This document shows, piece after piece, positions 46,301 to 54,049 of a stretch of 64,000 bases of DNA. The translations under genes were made by a program, and so were the position numbers. Source of the stretch: Trinickia symbiotica (GTDB taxonomy: Bacteria > Pseudomonadota > Gammaproteobacteria > Burkholderiales > Burkholderiaceae); contig NZ_PTIR01000002.1 of assembly GCF_002934455.1 (NCBI RefSeq), positions 1-64,000 of the forward strand. The letters are read 5' to 3'. The notes under the pieces were generated by a model. That model made no database searches and had not been told where the DNA came from. It was given only the letters and a program-made list of their open reading frames with translations. How positions within the stretch are numbered: the first letter of the stretch is position 1; each line of letters starts with the position of its first letter.

Positions 46301-46879
46301 ATAGCGGGACATCTCGATGCCCGCAAGACCGAACTCGATGACTTCCCGGACATTGCTGGGCTGAAGCACAGGGATCGAGGCGGAGTGAAAGATCCCGTCG
46401 GTTTGATGCGGCCACATCGAGGACTGCGCGGCATGATCGTCGCCCGAAATGGCCAGGACGCCGCCCAGCTTCGACGTGCCCATCATGTTGGCATTGCGGA
46501 ACACATCGCCCGTCCGGTCGACGCCCGGCCCTTTGCCGTACCAAATGCCGAACACGCCGTCGACCTTGGTTTCGCCAAAGACGGTGTGCACCTGCGCGCC
46601 CCACAACGCGGTCGCAGCGAGGTCTTCGTTGAGACCGGGCTGGAACACGATGTCGTGCGCAGCAAGCTGTTTCGAGGCTTTCCAGAGCTGCTGGTCATAG
46701 GCGCCGAGCGGCGATCCGCGATACCCGGAAATCAAGCCGGCGGTATTGAAATTGCGCGTACGATCGCGCTCGCGTTGGATCATCGGCAGACGAACGAGCG
46801 CCTGAATGCCAGTGATAAACGTCCATTGTCGGCTTGTCGCCGAAGCAATTGCGTCGCGCGACGTCAGGGCAGTATCCAC
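43364..46879 (-). CDS. Indolepyruvate/2-oxoacid ferredoxin oxidoreductase (fused)
   Basis: A 1171-residue fusion of the alpha (thiamine-diphosphate) and gamma parts of indolepyruvate ferredoxin oxidoreductase. N-terminal pyrimidine-binding region (GYRGSPLGAYDQQ), a central TPP domain (FCSGCPHNTSTRTPEGS, LGDGTYQHSGLLAIRAA), cysteine clusters CEGCGDCSVQSNC and CNKDFSCVKGFCPSF, then the C-terminal gamma-like domain (ITGIGGSGVLTMGAILGAA). It decarboxylates aryl or branched 2-oxo acids to acyl-CoA. GTG 46879 has GGAG six bases upstream. The Lrp gene upstream may regulate it. Confidence 0.9.
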   Translation of the reverse strand: MDTALTSRDAIASATSRQWTFITGIQALVRLPMIQRERDRTRNFNTAGLISGYRGSPLGAYDQQLWKASKQLAAHDIVFQPGLNEDLAATALWGAQVHTVFGETKVDGVFGIWYGKGPGVDRTGDVFRNANMMGTSKLGGVLAISGDDHAAQSSMWPHQTDGIFHSASIPVLQPSNVREVIEFGLAGIEMSRYAGLWVSLKTIAEVVETAATIDMGSWPTFREPTDFAVPAHGLNWDPTLSWPAQRGEYERRLIDERLPAARAWARANQLDRVILAAPTKRLGIVTVGKAHQDFMQACQDLGLSDEKLRAMGVSVYKVAMSWPLETEGASQFAAGNREVLVIEEKRSNVEAQLKDALFHRPESQRPVLTGKTDAAGNTLLPEAWEFSSHLVARALVRRLEANGVDAPDIRERLSELDAAAKKPAAAVIPVRAPFFCSGCPHNTSTRTPEGSISGGGIGCHVIALSQPALKTKVASHMGGEGAQWIGAAPFSKTAHVFQNLGDGTYQHSGLLAIRAAVAAKTNITYKILYNDAVAMTGGQPTEGTNDPAGITRQLQAEGIEKIAFVTDDPTRWQGNKTLAPGVGVYHRDELDAVQRQLREVPGVTAIVYEQTCAAEKRRRRKRKELPDPDRRVFINHEVCEGCGDCSVQSNCISVEPLETPLGRKRAINQSACNKDFSCVKGFCPSFVEVEGVKVRKPDSKRVAGIEAELVAALPAPKLPALGRPFNIYITGIGGSGVLTMGAILGAAAGIDGLASTVLDFTGMSQKNGAVVSQVRIAATDDQIAASRIGEGNADLLLGADLVVSAAPDSLLRLSASRTAAVLNLAPTPTPDFITDRDATPPMKLMQDRVRKRCSNESFHAFDAGTIAQSIFGDTLPTHTLMLGYAWQKGLVPLSRDAINHVIERNGAAVDMNKSAFNWGRIIAAKPDALAAIEAPKPPSIQEATTLDQLVEIHRQRLVEYQGSAYAKRYVDLVMLAREADARIAPKHDAFATAVARSAYKLMAYKDEYEVARLYTTPAFRESLMAQFSDAKKVSIWLAPPLLSSIDPRTGRPKKRKFGPWIFPVLKVVAGMRELRGTALDIFGYTAERRAERRLVAEYFDDIRKVCSQLSLEKLDQAITFASLPMDIRGFGPVKERAIQDHVVRRANVLAALSGSAKSGDGGTLSSNIKAA

Positions 46880-46956
46880 GAGTGTCTCCAGGAAAATAAA
46901 TCCTATTCGAACTGATGTGCCAGTTTAGGATGTCGGCCGCGTGGTTTTGCACCAAT

Positions 46957-46969
46957 TTGAATTATTCAA
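46957..46969. promoter_or_regulatory. Palindrome in the oxidoreductase promoter region
   Basis: TTGAATTATTCAA (five-base arms around TTA) in an AT-rich stretch 78 bases upstream of the oxidoreductase start. With the larger repeat at 46981-47029 it may form an Lrp-family binding region. Confidence 0.4.
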
Positions 46970-46980
46970 TGCACGAAAAC

Positions 46981-47029
46981 GTAGTCGCTTGAACTATCAA
47001 TTGTTATTGAATTGGTTCAAAGTGACTAC
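46981..47029. repeat. Large inverted repeat, probable Lrp-type operator
   Basis: GTAGTCGCTTGAAC (46981-46994) is repeated in inverted form as GTTCAAAGTGACTAC (47015-47029) with one mismatch and one extra base; the 20-base spacer is AT-rich. It sits between the Lrp-type gene (47098-47571) and the oxidoreductase it probably controls. Confidence 0.55.
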
Positions 47030-47097
47030 CTTGGCGGCTCATATGAATGGAGCAGGCTCCAGAGGGCGGAAGAAGCGCGCGCAGCAGTCGTTAGAGA

Positions 47098-47571
47098 TCA
47101 GAGCATCGGCGAAGTCCGGTTCAGGATGGTCTTCAACGCGAAGCTCGATCGGATGTGTTCGACGCCTGGAATGCGCGTTAGCGTCTTGCTGAGGAAGCTC
47201 TGGTATGAGTCCAGGTCGGGTACCACTACGCGCAGGATGAAATCGGCATCGCCCGTCATTGTGAAACAGCTCATGACCTCCGGTGCCACCACGATCTCCT
47301 TCTCGAAACGCTGGATTGCCGCCTCCGACTGGTTCTCGAGCGTCACCGATATGAATACGGTGAGCCCGCCGATCAGCTTGCGCTCGTCAAGATGCGCGAA
47401 GTAACCGCGGATGTATCCCTGCTCCTCCAGTCTGTGCACACGCCTGAGCGTGGGCGTGAGCGACAAACCGATTCGCTCTGCCAAGTCGCGCCAACTAAGG
47501 CGCCCGTCCGCGGAAAGTTCGCGCAGGATTTTGAGGTCGATCTTGTCGAGGTCGTGTGGCACGGCAAACAT
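47098..47571 (-). CDS. Lrp/AsnC-family transcriptional regulator
   Basis: 157 residues: an N-terminal helix-turn-helix (KIDLKILRELSADGRLSWRDLAERIGLSLTPTLRRVHRLEEQG) and a C-terminal ligand domain (VMSCFTMTGDADFILRVVVPDLDSYQSFL). Lrp proteins often sense amino acids. Here the downstream gene is the 2-oxoacid oxidoreductase, so an aromatic or branched amino acid signal is plausible. Confidence 0.9.
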   Translation of the reverse strand: MFAVPHDLDKIDLKILRELSADGRLSWRDLAERIGLSLTPTLRRVHRLEEQGYIRGYFAHLDERKLIGGLTVFISVTLENQSEAAIQRFEKEIVVAPEVMSCFTMTGDADFILRVVVPDLDSYQSFLSKTLTRIPGVEHIRSSFALKTILNRTSPML

Positions 47572-47689
47572 TTGTGGCTCTCGTTAGGGCAACTGCACTA
47601 GACGGCCCCACGGTTGGATCGCGTTTTGGTGCAAGCGATCACAGTGAAGGGCATAAGCTTGAATTCTTTAGGTGACAACGAATCTAGTC

Positions 47690-48511
47690 ATGAAGTATCT
47701 CGAAGAGCCTGTCCGCAAGGACGTTTCGGTATTGACGCTGAGAGCCATGCGCGATGCCGGCGAAAGGATCGCCATGCTGGCTTGCTACGATGCGAGCTTT
47801 GCATCCATGCTCGACCGATGCGGTGTCGATGTACTGCTCGTGGGAGACTCTCTCGGCAATGTCGTCCAGGGGCACTCGACGACATTGCTCGTCACGATTG
47901 GACATGCGGTCTACCACACAGAAGCCGTGGCGCGTGGCGACCGCACCGCGCTCGTGGTATCCGATCTCCCTTTCGCGACGTACGCGACACCTGTCCAGGC
48001 GTTCGAGAACGCGGCACGCCTGATGCGTGCGGGAGCGCAGATGGTCAAGCTCGAAGGGGGGGCGTGGCTTGGCGAGACGGTCCATTTTCTTGTCGAGCGA
48101 GGCATCCCCGTTTGCGCGCACATCGGGCTGACGCCCCAGTCGGTTCATGCACTCGGTGGTTTCAGGCTGCAGGGCCGGACCGAGCCCGCTGCAATGCGTT
48201 TGATTGAAGATGCACTCGCTCTGCAGGATGCGGGCGCACAGATGATCGTCATGGAAGCCATTCCTGCGGAATTGGCCGCCGAGGTGACGGCGCGCCTGGC
48301 CATTCCCACGATCGGCATTGGCGCGGGCGTACATTGCTCCGGACAGGTGCTGGTACTGCATGATGCGCTCGGTGTGTACCCGGGGCGGACGGCCAAGTTC
48401 GTCAAGAACTTCATGGATGGTCAAACCTCAATCGAAGCGGCGATCAAGGCTTACGTCGCGGAAGTAAAGGCAGGCACCTTTCCCTCGGCCGAACATTCCT
48501 TCTCGGCTTGA
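47690..48511 (+). CDS. panB: 3-methyl-2-oxobutanoate hydroxymethyltransferase
   Basis: A 273-residue PanB enzyme: [67 protein letters not shown] and [18 protein letters not shown] are all typical. It transfers a hydroxymethyl group to 2-oxoisovalerate for pantothenate. ATG 47690 is preferred; a GTG at 47672 is in frame. There is no panC beside it. It may be a second copy used with branched-chain oxo acids from ilvE. Confidence 0.9.
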   Translation: MKYLEEPVRKDVSVLTLRAMRDAGERIAMLACYDASFASMLDRCGVDVLLVGDSLGNVVQGHSTTLLVTIGHAVYHTEAVARGDRTALVVSDLPFATYATPVQAFENAARLMRAGAQMVKLEGGAWLGETVHFLVERGIPVCAHIGLTPQSVHALGGFRLQGRTEPAAMRLIEDALALQDAGAQMIVMEAIPAELAAEVTARLAIPTIGIGAGVHCSGQVLVLHDALGVYPGRTAKFVKNFMDGQTSIEAAIKAYVAEVKAGTFPSAEHSFSA

Positions 48512-48515
48512 CCGT

Positions 48516-48540
48516 CTCGCCGCGGCACTGCCGCGGCGAG
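48516..48540. terminator. GC-rich hairpin between convergent genes
   Basis: CTCGCCGCGGC pairs perfectly with GCCGCGGCGAG around ACT, 5 bases after the panB stop and 58 bases before the end of the convergent hydratase gene. There is no T-run, so termination would be Rho-assisted or weak. Confidence 0.5.
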
Positions 48541-48597
48541 TGTCCGCAGCGAGGATCCGATCGGCCGAACCGACCCGAGCAGTTCCTGCGACTTCGA

Positions 48598-49392
48598 TCA
48601 CTCGCCTGTGAAGTTCGGCTGCCGCTTCTCGCTGAACGCGAGCACGCCTTCCGCATAGTCCTTGCTCCATCCCATTTCACGAATGAAGGTGGCTTCCATC
48701 GATAGCTGCTGCTCGAGCGAATGTCCGCTTGCGGCTTGGACGAGCTGACGCGTCCGTATCAGCGCCTTTGTCGGCATGGATGCCAGACGCTCTGCGAGGG
48801 CGTCGATGGCGGACGCAAAATCGGCATCATCGATCACATCCCAAATGAGTCCCCACTCCGCGGCCTTGGCGGCGGGCAGCTTGTCGGCGAGCATCGTTAG
48901 ACCCATCGCGCGCGCGGAGCCGAGACGGTTCGACAGGAACCACGTGCTGCCGGTGTCCGGCGTGAGGCCAATTCGCGAGAACGCTTGCAGGAAGTACGCC
49001 GAGCGCGTGGCGACGACAATGTCGCAGGCAAATGCCAAAGCGGCTCCGCCGCCCGCCGCGAGTCCATTGACGGCGGCAACGGTCGGCATGTGCAGGTTTT
49101 GCAGCTTCAGCACGAGCGGCTTGAAAAGCCGCTCGACCAGATTGCCGATATCCGGCTGCTTGCCATCTACCAGCCGCATAGCCGGGTCCGTGAGGTCCTG
49201 GCCTGCGCAGAAGGCACGGCCGGCTCCCGTGATGACGAGGACGCGAAGCTGCTTGTCCGCCTGTATGTCATCCACCGCACGATGGATCTCGAGCATCGTC
49301 GACTCGTCGAGGCTGTTGAGCTTGTCGGGGCGATTCAGCTCGATTCGCGCGATCGGCCCGCTGGTGATGACTTTGATCATGTTGAACGTCAT
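48598..49392 (-). CDS. Enoyl-CoA hydratase/isomerase, PaaG-like
   Basis: A 264-residue crotonase-family protein with RVLVITGAGRAFCAGQDLTD and AAVNGLAAGGGAALAFACDIV (oxyanion hole), GLTPDTGSTWFLSNRLG and a C-terminal VLAFSEKRQPNFTGE. The GQDL and PDTGSTW segments resemble PaaG-type ring-epoxide isomerases rather than plain hydratases. ATG 49392 is preferred; an in-frame ATG lies at 49380. A MarR-type operator lies about 100 bases upstream. Confidence 0.85.
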   Translation of the reverse strand: MTFNMIKVITSGPIARIELNRPDKLNSLDESTMLEIHRAVDDIQADKQLRVLVITGAGRAFCAGQDLTDPAMRLVDGKQPDIGNLVERLFKPLVLKLQNLHMPTVAAVNGLAAGGGAALAFACDIVVATRSAYFLQAFSRIGLTPDTGSTWFLSNRLGSARAMGLTMLADKLPAAKAAEWGLIWDVIDDADFASAIDALAERLASMPTKALIRTRQLVQAASGHSLEQQLSMEATFIREMGWSKDYAEGVLAFSEKRQPNFTGE

Positions 49393-49490
49393 GGTGTGTT
49401 CCGACTGGGCAGGAAGAAAAGAATGCCTCGACCGGCCGGCCGTGCACGTCACCAGTCAGTCCCATGCGGTCAACGATAGCTCCTCAAGCC

Positions 49491-49514
49491 ATATATGTCA
49501 ATATCATGATGTAT
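49491..49514. promoter_or_regulatory. MarR-type operator-like site upstream of the PaaG-like gene
   Basis: The core TGTCAATATCATGATGTAT shares 16-17 of 24 aligned bases with sites at 35831-35853, 35977-36000 and (reverse strand) 50561-50582. All lie upstream of ring-acid catabolism genes, near the MarR-type gene at 49799. Confidence 0.5.
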
Positions 49515-49589
49515 AAAGATGAAATGGCGTCGTACGAGTGGGCGCTTTGAGGCGGAGACCGGCGAAAAAAGGCAGGATGCAGATGTTTT

Positions 49590-49770
49590 TTGAAGTCGAT
49601 AGGCGGCCGGGCCCGCTTCGCATGCGATGCTTTATTTCGGCTCTGGCGCGAGAGGCATGTCAGGCCAGTTGTTACGCGGGCGTTCGCTTTGGAGGAAGCG
49701 GCTCAAGGGATGACGTTGGTGAGGGAGGGGCAAGTCCGTTGCAACTCGCCAATGCCAAACGAGGTCGAGC
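49590..49770 (+). pseudogene. Remnant of a zinc-type alcohol dehydrogenase/quinone oxidoreductase
   Basis: The translated stretch LWRERHVRPVVTRAFALEEA followed by AQGMTLVREGQVR matches the C-terminal end of medium-chain dehydrogenases, whose consensus continues with GK-hydrophobic. Here the frame is lost right after GQVR. Upstream sequence is not recognisable. It lies in the 49393-49798 gap between the PaaG-like and MarR genes and looks like a decayed 3' gene end. Confidence 0.5.
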
Positions 49771-49798
49771 GAGTTTCCGTCCCGCCCGGGACAGGCGT

Positions 49799-50317
49799 TC
49801 AGTCGCGCGCGGAAAGGGCGGAGGCGCTCAGTTGCACGATAGCGTCGGGCTCGAGATTGACGGCGTCCATCCCTTTGTTGAGTTGATTCAGAAAGTGAAC
49901 CAGCGACACCTTGTCGTCGAACCGGAAACTGGCGAGAGCTTGTCGGTAGAACTCGTAGATCTTGGGTTGCAGGCTATCCCAAAATGCTCTCCCGTTAGTG
50001 GTGAGCACAACTTTCTTCGCGCGTCGGTCGACCGTATCCGCGATACGCACCACATGCTCCTCTCTCTCGAGCCTCTTCAGGACGCCATCGAGGCTTTGGC
50101 GGCTAACCACCAAGTAGTCCGCGAGTTCGGAGAACGACATTCCCTCGGCTACCTGCGCGCGCGACAGGGCGCCGAGGACGGCCCACTGCACGGTTGTGAT
50201 GCCGAGCGCTTTGATCGTCTGCCTGTCGAGCGTATTGCCCGCCTGAAACAGGCGGAAGAACAGTCGATTGTGAATTGACGAGACAGATTGATCGTATGAG
50301 GAGTCGATGTTTGCCAT
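49799..50317 (-). CDS. MarR-family regulator, BadR-like
   Basis: 172 residues with the winged helix of MarR proteins (TTVQWAVLGALSRAQVAEGMSFSELADYLVVSRQSLDGVLKRLEREEHVVRI and the DRRAKKVVLT wing). The start at 50317 (MANIDSSYDQ) gives the usual length; the ribosome site is poor and the frame is open to 50494. In Rhodopseudomonas palustris a MarR protein, BadR, controls the bad/ali genes in response to 2-ketocyclohexanecarboxyl-CoA. The gene context here supports the same role. Confidence 0.82.
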   Translation of the reverse strand: MANIDSSYDQSVSSIHNRLFFRLFQAGNTLDRQTIKALGITTVQWAVLGALSRAQVAEGMSFSELADYLVVSRQSLDGVLKRLEREEHVVRIADTVDRRAKKVVLTTNGRAFWDSLQPKIYEFYRQALASFRFDDKVSLVHFLNQLNKGMDAVNLEPDAIVQLSASALSARD

Positions 50318-50560
50318 GGGATGATCTGGGAGGCGCGGTGCGCCGGTACAACGCCGCAATGCCTGTATTTTAAGGCGCGGTTTGCCCCGACCCGTTTCAC
50401 GTGGCCGCGCGACTTCGGGGCCGACCGGAACAACCGCGCGCTTCGGCAGTCGCCGGCAAGGCGGCAAGGCGTGAATGAGACATATACGTGACACGGGAGG
50501 GGTGTCGCTCAGCGAAGAGTGTACATCAAGTATGGAATTGGTCTCGATGGAAACGATTAA

Positions 50561-50582
50561 ACATGTAATGATGTTGACGTAA
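50561..50582. promoter_or_regulatory. MarR-type operator-like site upstream of the FadH-like gene
   Basis: ACATGTAATGATGTTGACGT (continuing AA) on the + strand; its reverse complement carries ACGTCAACATCATTACATGT, close to the site at 49491-49514. It lies 55 bases upstream of the ATG at 50637, in the divergent region (50318-50636) between the MarR gene and the flavoprotein gene. Confidence 0.5.
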
Positions 50583-50636
50583 ATGCGATCCTGTCATAGA
50601 GTGCCGACACGATGCCACAACGCGACGGGACACTTC

Positions 50637-52658
50637 ATGACGACGTTCGACAAGCTCCTTACCCCGCTTACCGTCGGATCGACCGTGCTGCCGAATAGGA
50701 TGGTCATGGGCGCCATGCATACGCGGCTGGAAACGCTCGATCGCCCGCATGAGCGGCTCGCTGCGTTCTATGCTGCGCGTGCGGCCGGTGAGATCGGCCT
50801 GATCCTGAGCGGCGGCTTTTCTCCGAATCCCGAAGGCGTCATGGAGGAGGGCGGGCCACTATTCAACAGCCCTTCCCAGCTTGAAGAGCATCGCGTCGTG
50901 ACACGTGCTGTCCACGCGGCCGGTGGAAAGATCGTCCTGCAGATTCTGCATGCCGGACGCTATGCCAAGGTGCCATATTGCGTTGCTCCGTCCCCTGGCA
51001 AGGCTCGCATCAACACCTATTCGCCGCACGCGCTGACCACCGACGAGGTGCGCGAGACGATCGCGGACTTCGCCAATACTGCATCGCTGGCGGTGGACGC
51101 GGGGTATGACGGAGTCGAGATCATGGGTTCCGAGGGATATCTGCTCAACGAATTCACTGCAGCGGTGACCAATCACCGAGACGATCAATATGGCGGCACC
51201 TTCGAAGGGAGAATCCGCTTTCCGCTCGAGGTGGTCCGTGAGGTACGCGAGCGCCTGGGCAATCAGTCGATGCTGATTTACCGTATCTCTTCTATCGATC
51301 TGATCGACGGCGGCATGACCGGTGCCGAGATTGCGGCCTTCGCCAAGGAGATCGAAGCGGCCGGTGCGGATCTGATCAATACTGGCGTCGGCTGGCACGA
51401 ATCTGCGGTTCCGACGATTGCCGCCTCCGTGCCGCGCGCCGCGTGGCGTGCGGCGATCGGGAACGTCAAGCAGGCCGTATCGATTCCCGTCATGGCGTCG
51501 AATCGTATCAACATGCCGGAGATCGCAGAGGAACTGATTGCCTCGGGCGTCGCCGACCTCGTATCGATGGCACGCCCGCTGCTCGCCGATCCGGATTTCG
51601 CGAAAAAGACACGCCTCGGAACGGTCGACGAGATCAACACGTGCATTGGCTGCAACCAGGCTTGCCTGGACCGCATCTTTACCGAGCGCTCCGCGACCTG
51701 TCTGGTCAATCCGCGCGCGGGACGTGAAATCGAGTTTCCGACCGGCGAAGCCCCGACCCCCAAGCGAATTGCCGTGGTGGGCGGTGGTCCGGCTGGCATG
51801 GCCTTCGCAATCAGCGCCGCTGAACGCGGGCATCGCATCACGCTGTTCGAGGCGGAGTCTCGACTGGGCGGACAGTTAAACATGGCCAAGGTCGTTCCCG
51901 GCAAGGCGGAATTTCACGAGATGCTGCGCTACTTCCGCGTTCGCCTCGAGAGACTGGGCGTCACGCTGCGCATGGGCGAGGCGGCTACGTCCGACCAACT
52001 GATCGGCGGGCAGTTCGACGAGATTGTGCTGGCGACAGGGGTAATGCCGCGTGTGCCGGACTTTCCTGGCGTCGATCATCCAAAGGCTGTTTCATATATC
52101 GATGTGTTGACGGGCAGGGTTGTAACAGGTCAACGCGTCGCCATCATCGGCGCAGGCGGCATCGGTTTCGACGTTGCCGAATTCCTGCTGGGGGAGCCGA
52201 ATGAGTCGCTCGAGAGCCGAGCGTTTTTCGAAGCGTGGGGCGTCGATCCCGACAATACCACTCCGGGGGGACTTGCTCGGGCCGCCGCTCATGCCGCACC
52301 TCGCCGCACGGTACACATGTTTCAGCGCAAAGCGGAGCCGCTCGGCAGGCGGTTGGGCAAGTCGACGGGCTGGATTCTGAAAGCCAAGCTTCGCAAGGCC
52401 GGCGTCATGATGATTTCGGGCGCGACGTACCACTCGATCGATGATGACGGGTTGCACTACACGGTCGATAGCGCACGGCATGTTTTGCCGGTCGATCACG
52501 TGGTGCTGTGTGCGGGACAAGATTCCAATCGCAGCCTGTATGACGAGCTGATCGCACGACGCATCGAGCCGAGGCTGATCGGCGGCGCCGATGTGGCTAG
52601 CGAACTGGATGCTTTGCGGGCTATCGATCAGGCTACACGGCTCGCCGTCACCATTTGA
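50637..52658 (+). CDS. NADH:flavin oxidoreductase, FadH (2,4-dienoyl-CoA reductase)-like
   Basis: 673 residues: an OYE-type barrel (LPNRMVMGAMHTRLE, QILHAGRYAKVP, GYDGVEIMGSEGYLLNEF), a 4Fe-4S cluster site (CIGCNQACLDRIF with a later cysteine) and a C-terminal FAD/NAD(P) domain (AVVGGGPAGMAFAISAAERG and VAIIGAGGIGFDVAEFLLG). This is the layout of FadH. It should reduce a dienoyl-CoA or unsaturated ring acyl-CoA. ATG 50637 is chosen; the frame is open to 50583. Confidence 0.88.
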   Translation: MTTFDKLLTPLTVGSTVLPNRMVMGAMHTRLETLDRPHERLAAFYAARAAGEIGLILSGGFSPNPEGVMEEGGPLFNSPSQLEEHRVVTRAVHAAGGKIVLQILHAGRYAKVPYCVAPSPGKARINTYSPHALTTDEVRETIADFANTASLAVDAGYDGVEIMGSEGYLLNEFTAAVTNHRDDQYGGTFEGRIRFPLEVVREVRERLGNQSMLIYRISSIDLIDGGMTGAEIAAFAKEIEAAGADLINTGVGWHESAVPTIAASVPRAAWRAAIGNVKQAVSIPVMASNRINMPEIAEELIASGVADLVSMARPLLADPDFAKKTRLGTVDEINTCIGCNQACLDRIFTERSATCLVNPRAGREIEFPTGEAPTPKRIAVVGGGPAGMAFAISAAERGHRITLFEAESRLGGQLNMAKVVPGKAEFHEMLRYFRVRLERLGVTLRMGEAATSDQLIGGQFDEIVLATGVMPRVPDFPGVDHPKAVSYIDVLTGRVVTGQRVAIIGAGGIGFDVAEFLLGEPNESLESRAFFEAWGVDPDNTTPGGLARAAAHAAPRRTVHMFQRKAEPLGRRLGKSTGWILKAKLRKAGVMMISGATYHSIDDDGLHYTVDSARHVLPVDHVVLCAGQDSNRSLYDELIARRIEPRLIGGADVASELDALRAIDQATRLAVTI

Positions 52659-52728
52659 ACGCTATATTCACCCGCACGATACACGTTGCGTGCCGTGGTC
52701 GACGCTTGCCGACGGTACAGGAAATACG

Positions 52729-53883
52729 ATGATTCGCGATCAGGAAACGCTTTCTCTACTTATCGATTCACTGTCGCGCTTTGTGCGCGAGCGGCTCGTT
52801 CCGGCGGAGGATGAGGTTGCCGATTCGGACGAAATTCCCGCCGAAATTATGGGTGAGATGCGCGAGCTCGGCCTGTTTGGTCTGACCATCCCCGAGGAGT
52901 TCGGCGGACTCGGCCTGACGATGGAAGAAGAGGTGCTTGTCGCGTTCGAGATCGCTAAGACGTCTCCCGCCTTCCGGTCAATTATCGGTACGAACAACGG
53001 AATTGGCTCTCAAGGATTGATTGTTGATGGCACCGACGAGCAAAAGCGATGTTATTTGCCGAAACTGGCGTCAGGCGAGTTGATTGCATCCTTCGCGCTC
53101 ACCGAACCTGATGCCGGCTCGGACGCCGCTTCCCTTCGCACGACGGCGGTACGCGATGGCGACGATTACGTGATCAATGGCACGAAGCGCTTCATCACGA
53201 ATGCGCCGGAGGCTGGCATTTACACCGTGATGGCACGCACCAATTCCGAAATCAAGGGCGCGGGCGGTATTTCGGCATTCATCGTCGAGAAGGGCACGCC
53301 GGGGTTGTCACTCGGGCGGCTCGACAAGAAGATGGGGCAGCGGGGGGCGCACACCTGTGACGTGATTTTCGACGACTGCCGGGTCCCAGCCATCAACCTC
53401 ATCGGTGGCAAAGAAGGCGTGGGCTTCAAAACGGCGATGAAGGTGCTGGACAAAGGCAGGCTTCACATTGCGGCGATTTGTGTGGGCGCGGCCGAGCGCA
53501 TGCTCAATGACGCGCTGCGCTATGCCATGGAGCGGCGGCAGTTCGGCAAACCAATCGCGGAATTCCAATTGATCCAGGCGATGCTCGCCGACAGCCGTGC
53601 CGAAATCTACGCGGCCCGCTCGATGGTCTTGGATGCGGCACGTCGTCGCGACAACAAGGAAGACGTTTCGACGGAAGCCTCGTGCTCCAAGATGTTCGCA
53701 TCGGAGATGTGCGGCCGGGTGGCGGACCGCGCCGTGCAGATCCATGGTGGCGCGGGATATGTGTCCGAGTACGCTGTCGAGCGGTTCTATCGTGACGTTC
53801 GTCTGTTCCGCATTTACGAGGGGACCACGCAGATTCAGCAGATCGTCATCGCTCGAAACATGATTCGCGATGCCGCGCAATAG
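52729..53883 (+). CDS. Acyl-CoA dehydrogenase, possible AliB-like
   Basis: A 384-residue standard-length acyl-CoA dehydrogenase: FALTEPDAGSDAASLRT, GTKRFITNAPEAGIY, QRGAHTCDVIFDDCRVP, RRQFGKPIAEFQLIQAMLAD, VQIHGGAGYVSEYAVERFYRD and RIYEGTTQIQ with the catalytic glutamate. ATG 52729 is used; the frame back to 52591 overlaps the flavoprotein. In the cyclohexanecarboxylate route AliB makes the cyclohexene acyl-CoA; this is a good candidate for that step. Confidence 0.85.
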   Translation: MIRDQETLSLLIDSLSRFVRERLVPAEDEVADSDEIPAEIMGEMRELGLFGLTIPEEFGGLGLTMEEEVLVAFEIAKTSPAFRSIIGTNNGIGSQGLIVDGTDEQKRCYLPKLASGELIASFALTEPDAGSDAASLRTTAVRDGDDYVINGTKRFITNAPEAGIYTVMARTNSEIKGAGGISAFIVEKGTPGLSLGRLDKKMGQRGAHTCDVIFDDCRVPAINLIGGKEGVGFKTAMKVLDKGRLHIAAICVGAAERMLNDALRYAMERRQFGKPIAEFQLIQAMLADSRAEIYAARSMVLDAARRRDNKEDVSTEASCSKMFASEMCGRVADRAVQIHGGAGYVSEYAVERFYRDVRLFRIYEGTTQIQQIVIARNMIRDAAQ

Positions 53884-54049
53884 GGCATTGTTTCCGGTCT
53901 CGGCCGGCGTCGCCCAATGCACCCCGGGGTATCAGATTGAAGCCTCGAATTTTCACCATCGGCACATCAACGGTATGCCGTCCACGAAAAGTTGGCGATC
54001 GCAAGCCATGCGAAGGCGTTCATCGATGCGGGCCTGCGTGCGTCGAATG

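Noticed and set aside
45824-46915. 363-codon + strand frame
   Set aside because: It is fully antisense to the 5' part of the indolepyruvate oxidoreductase gene, whose domains are clear.
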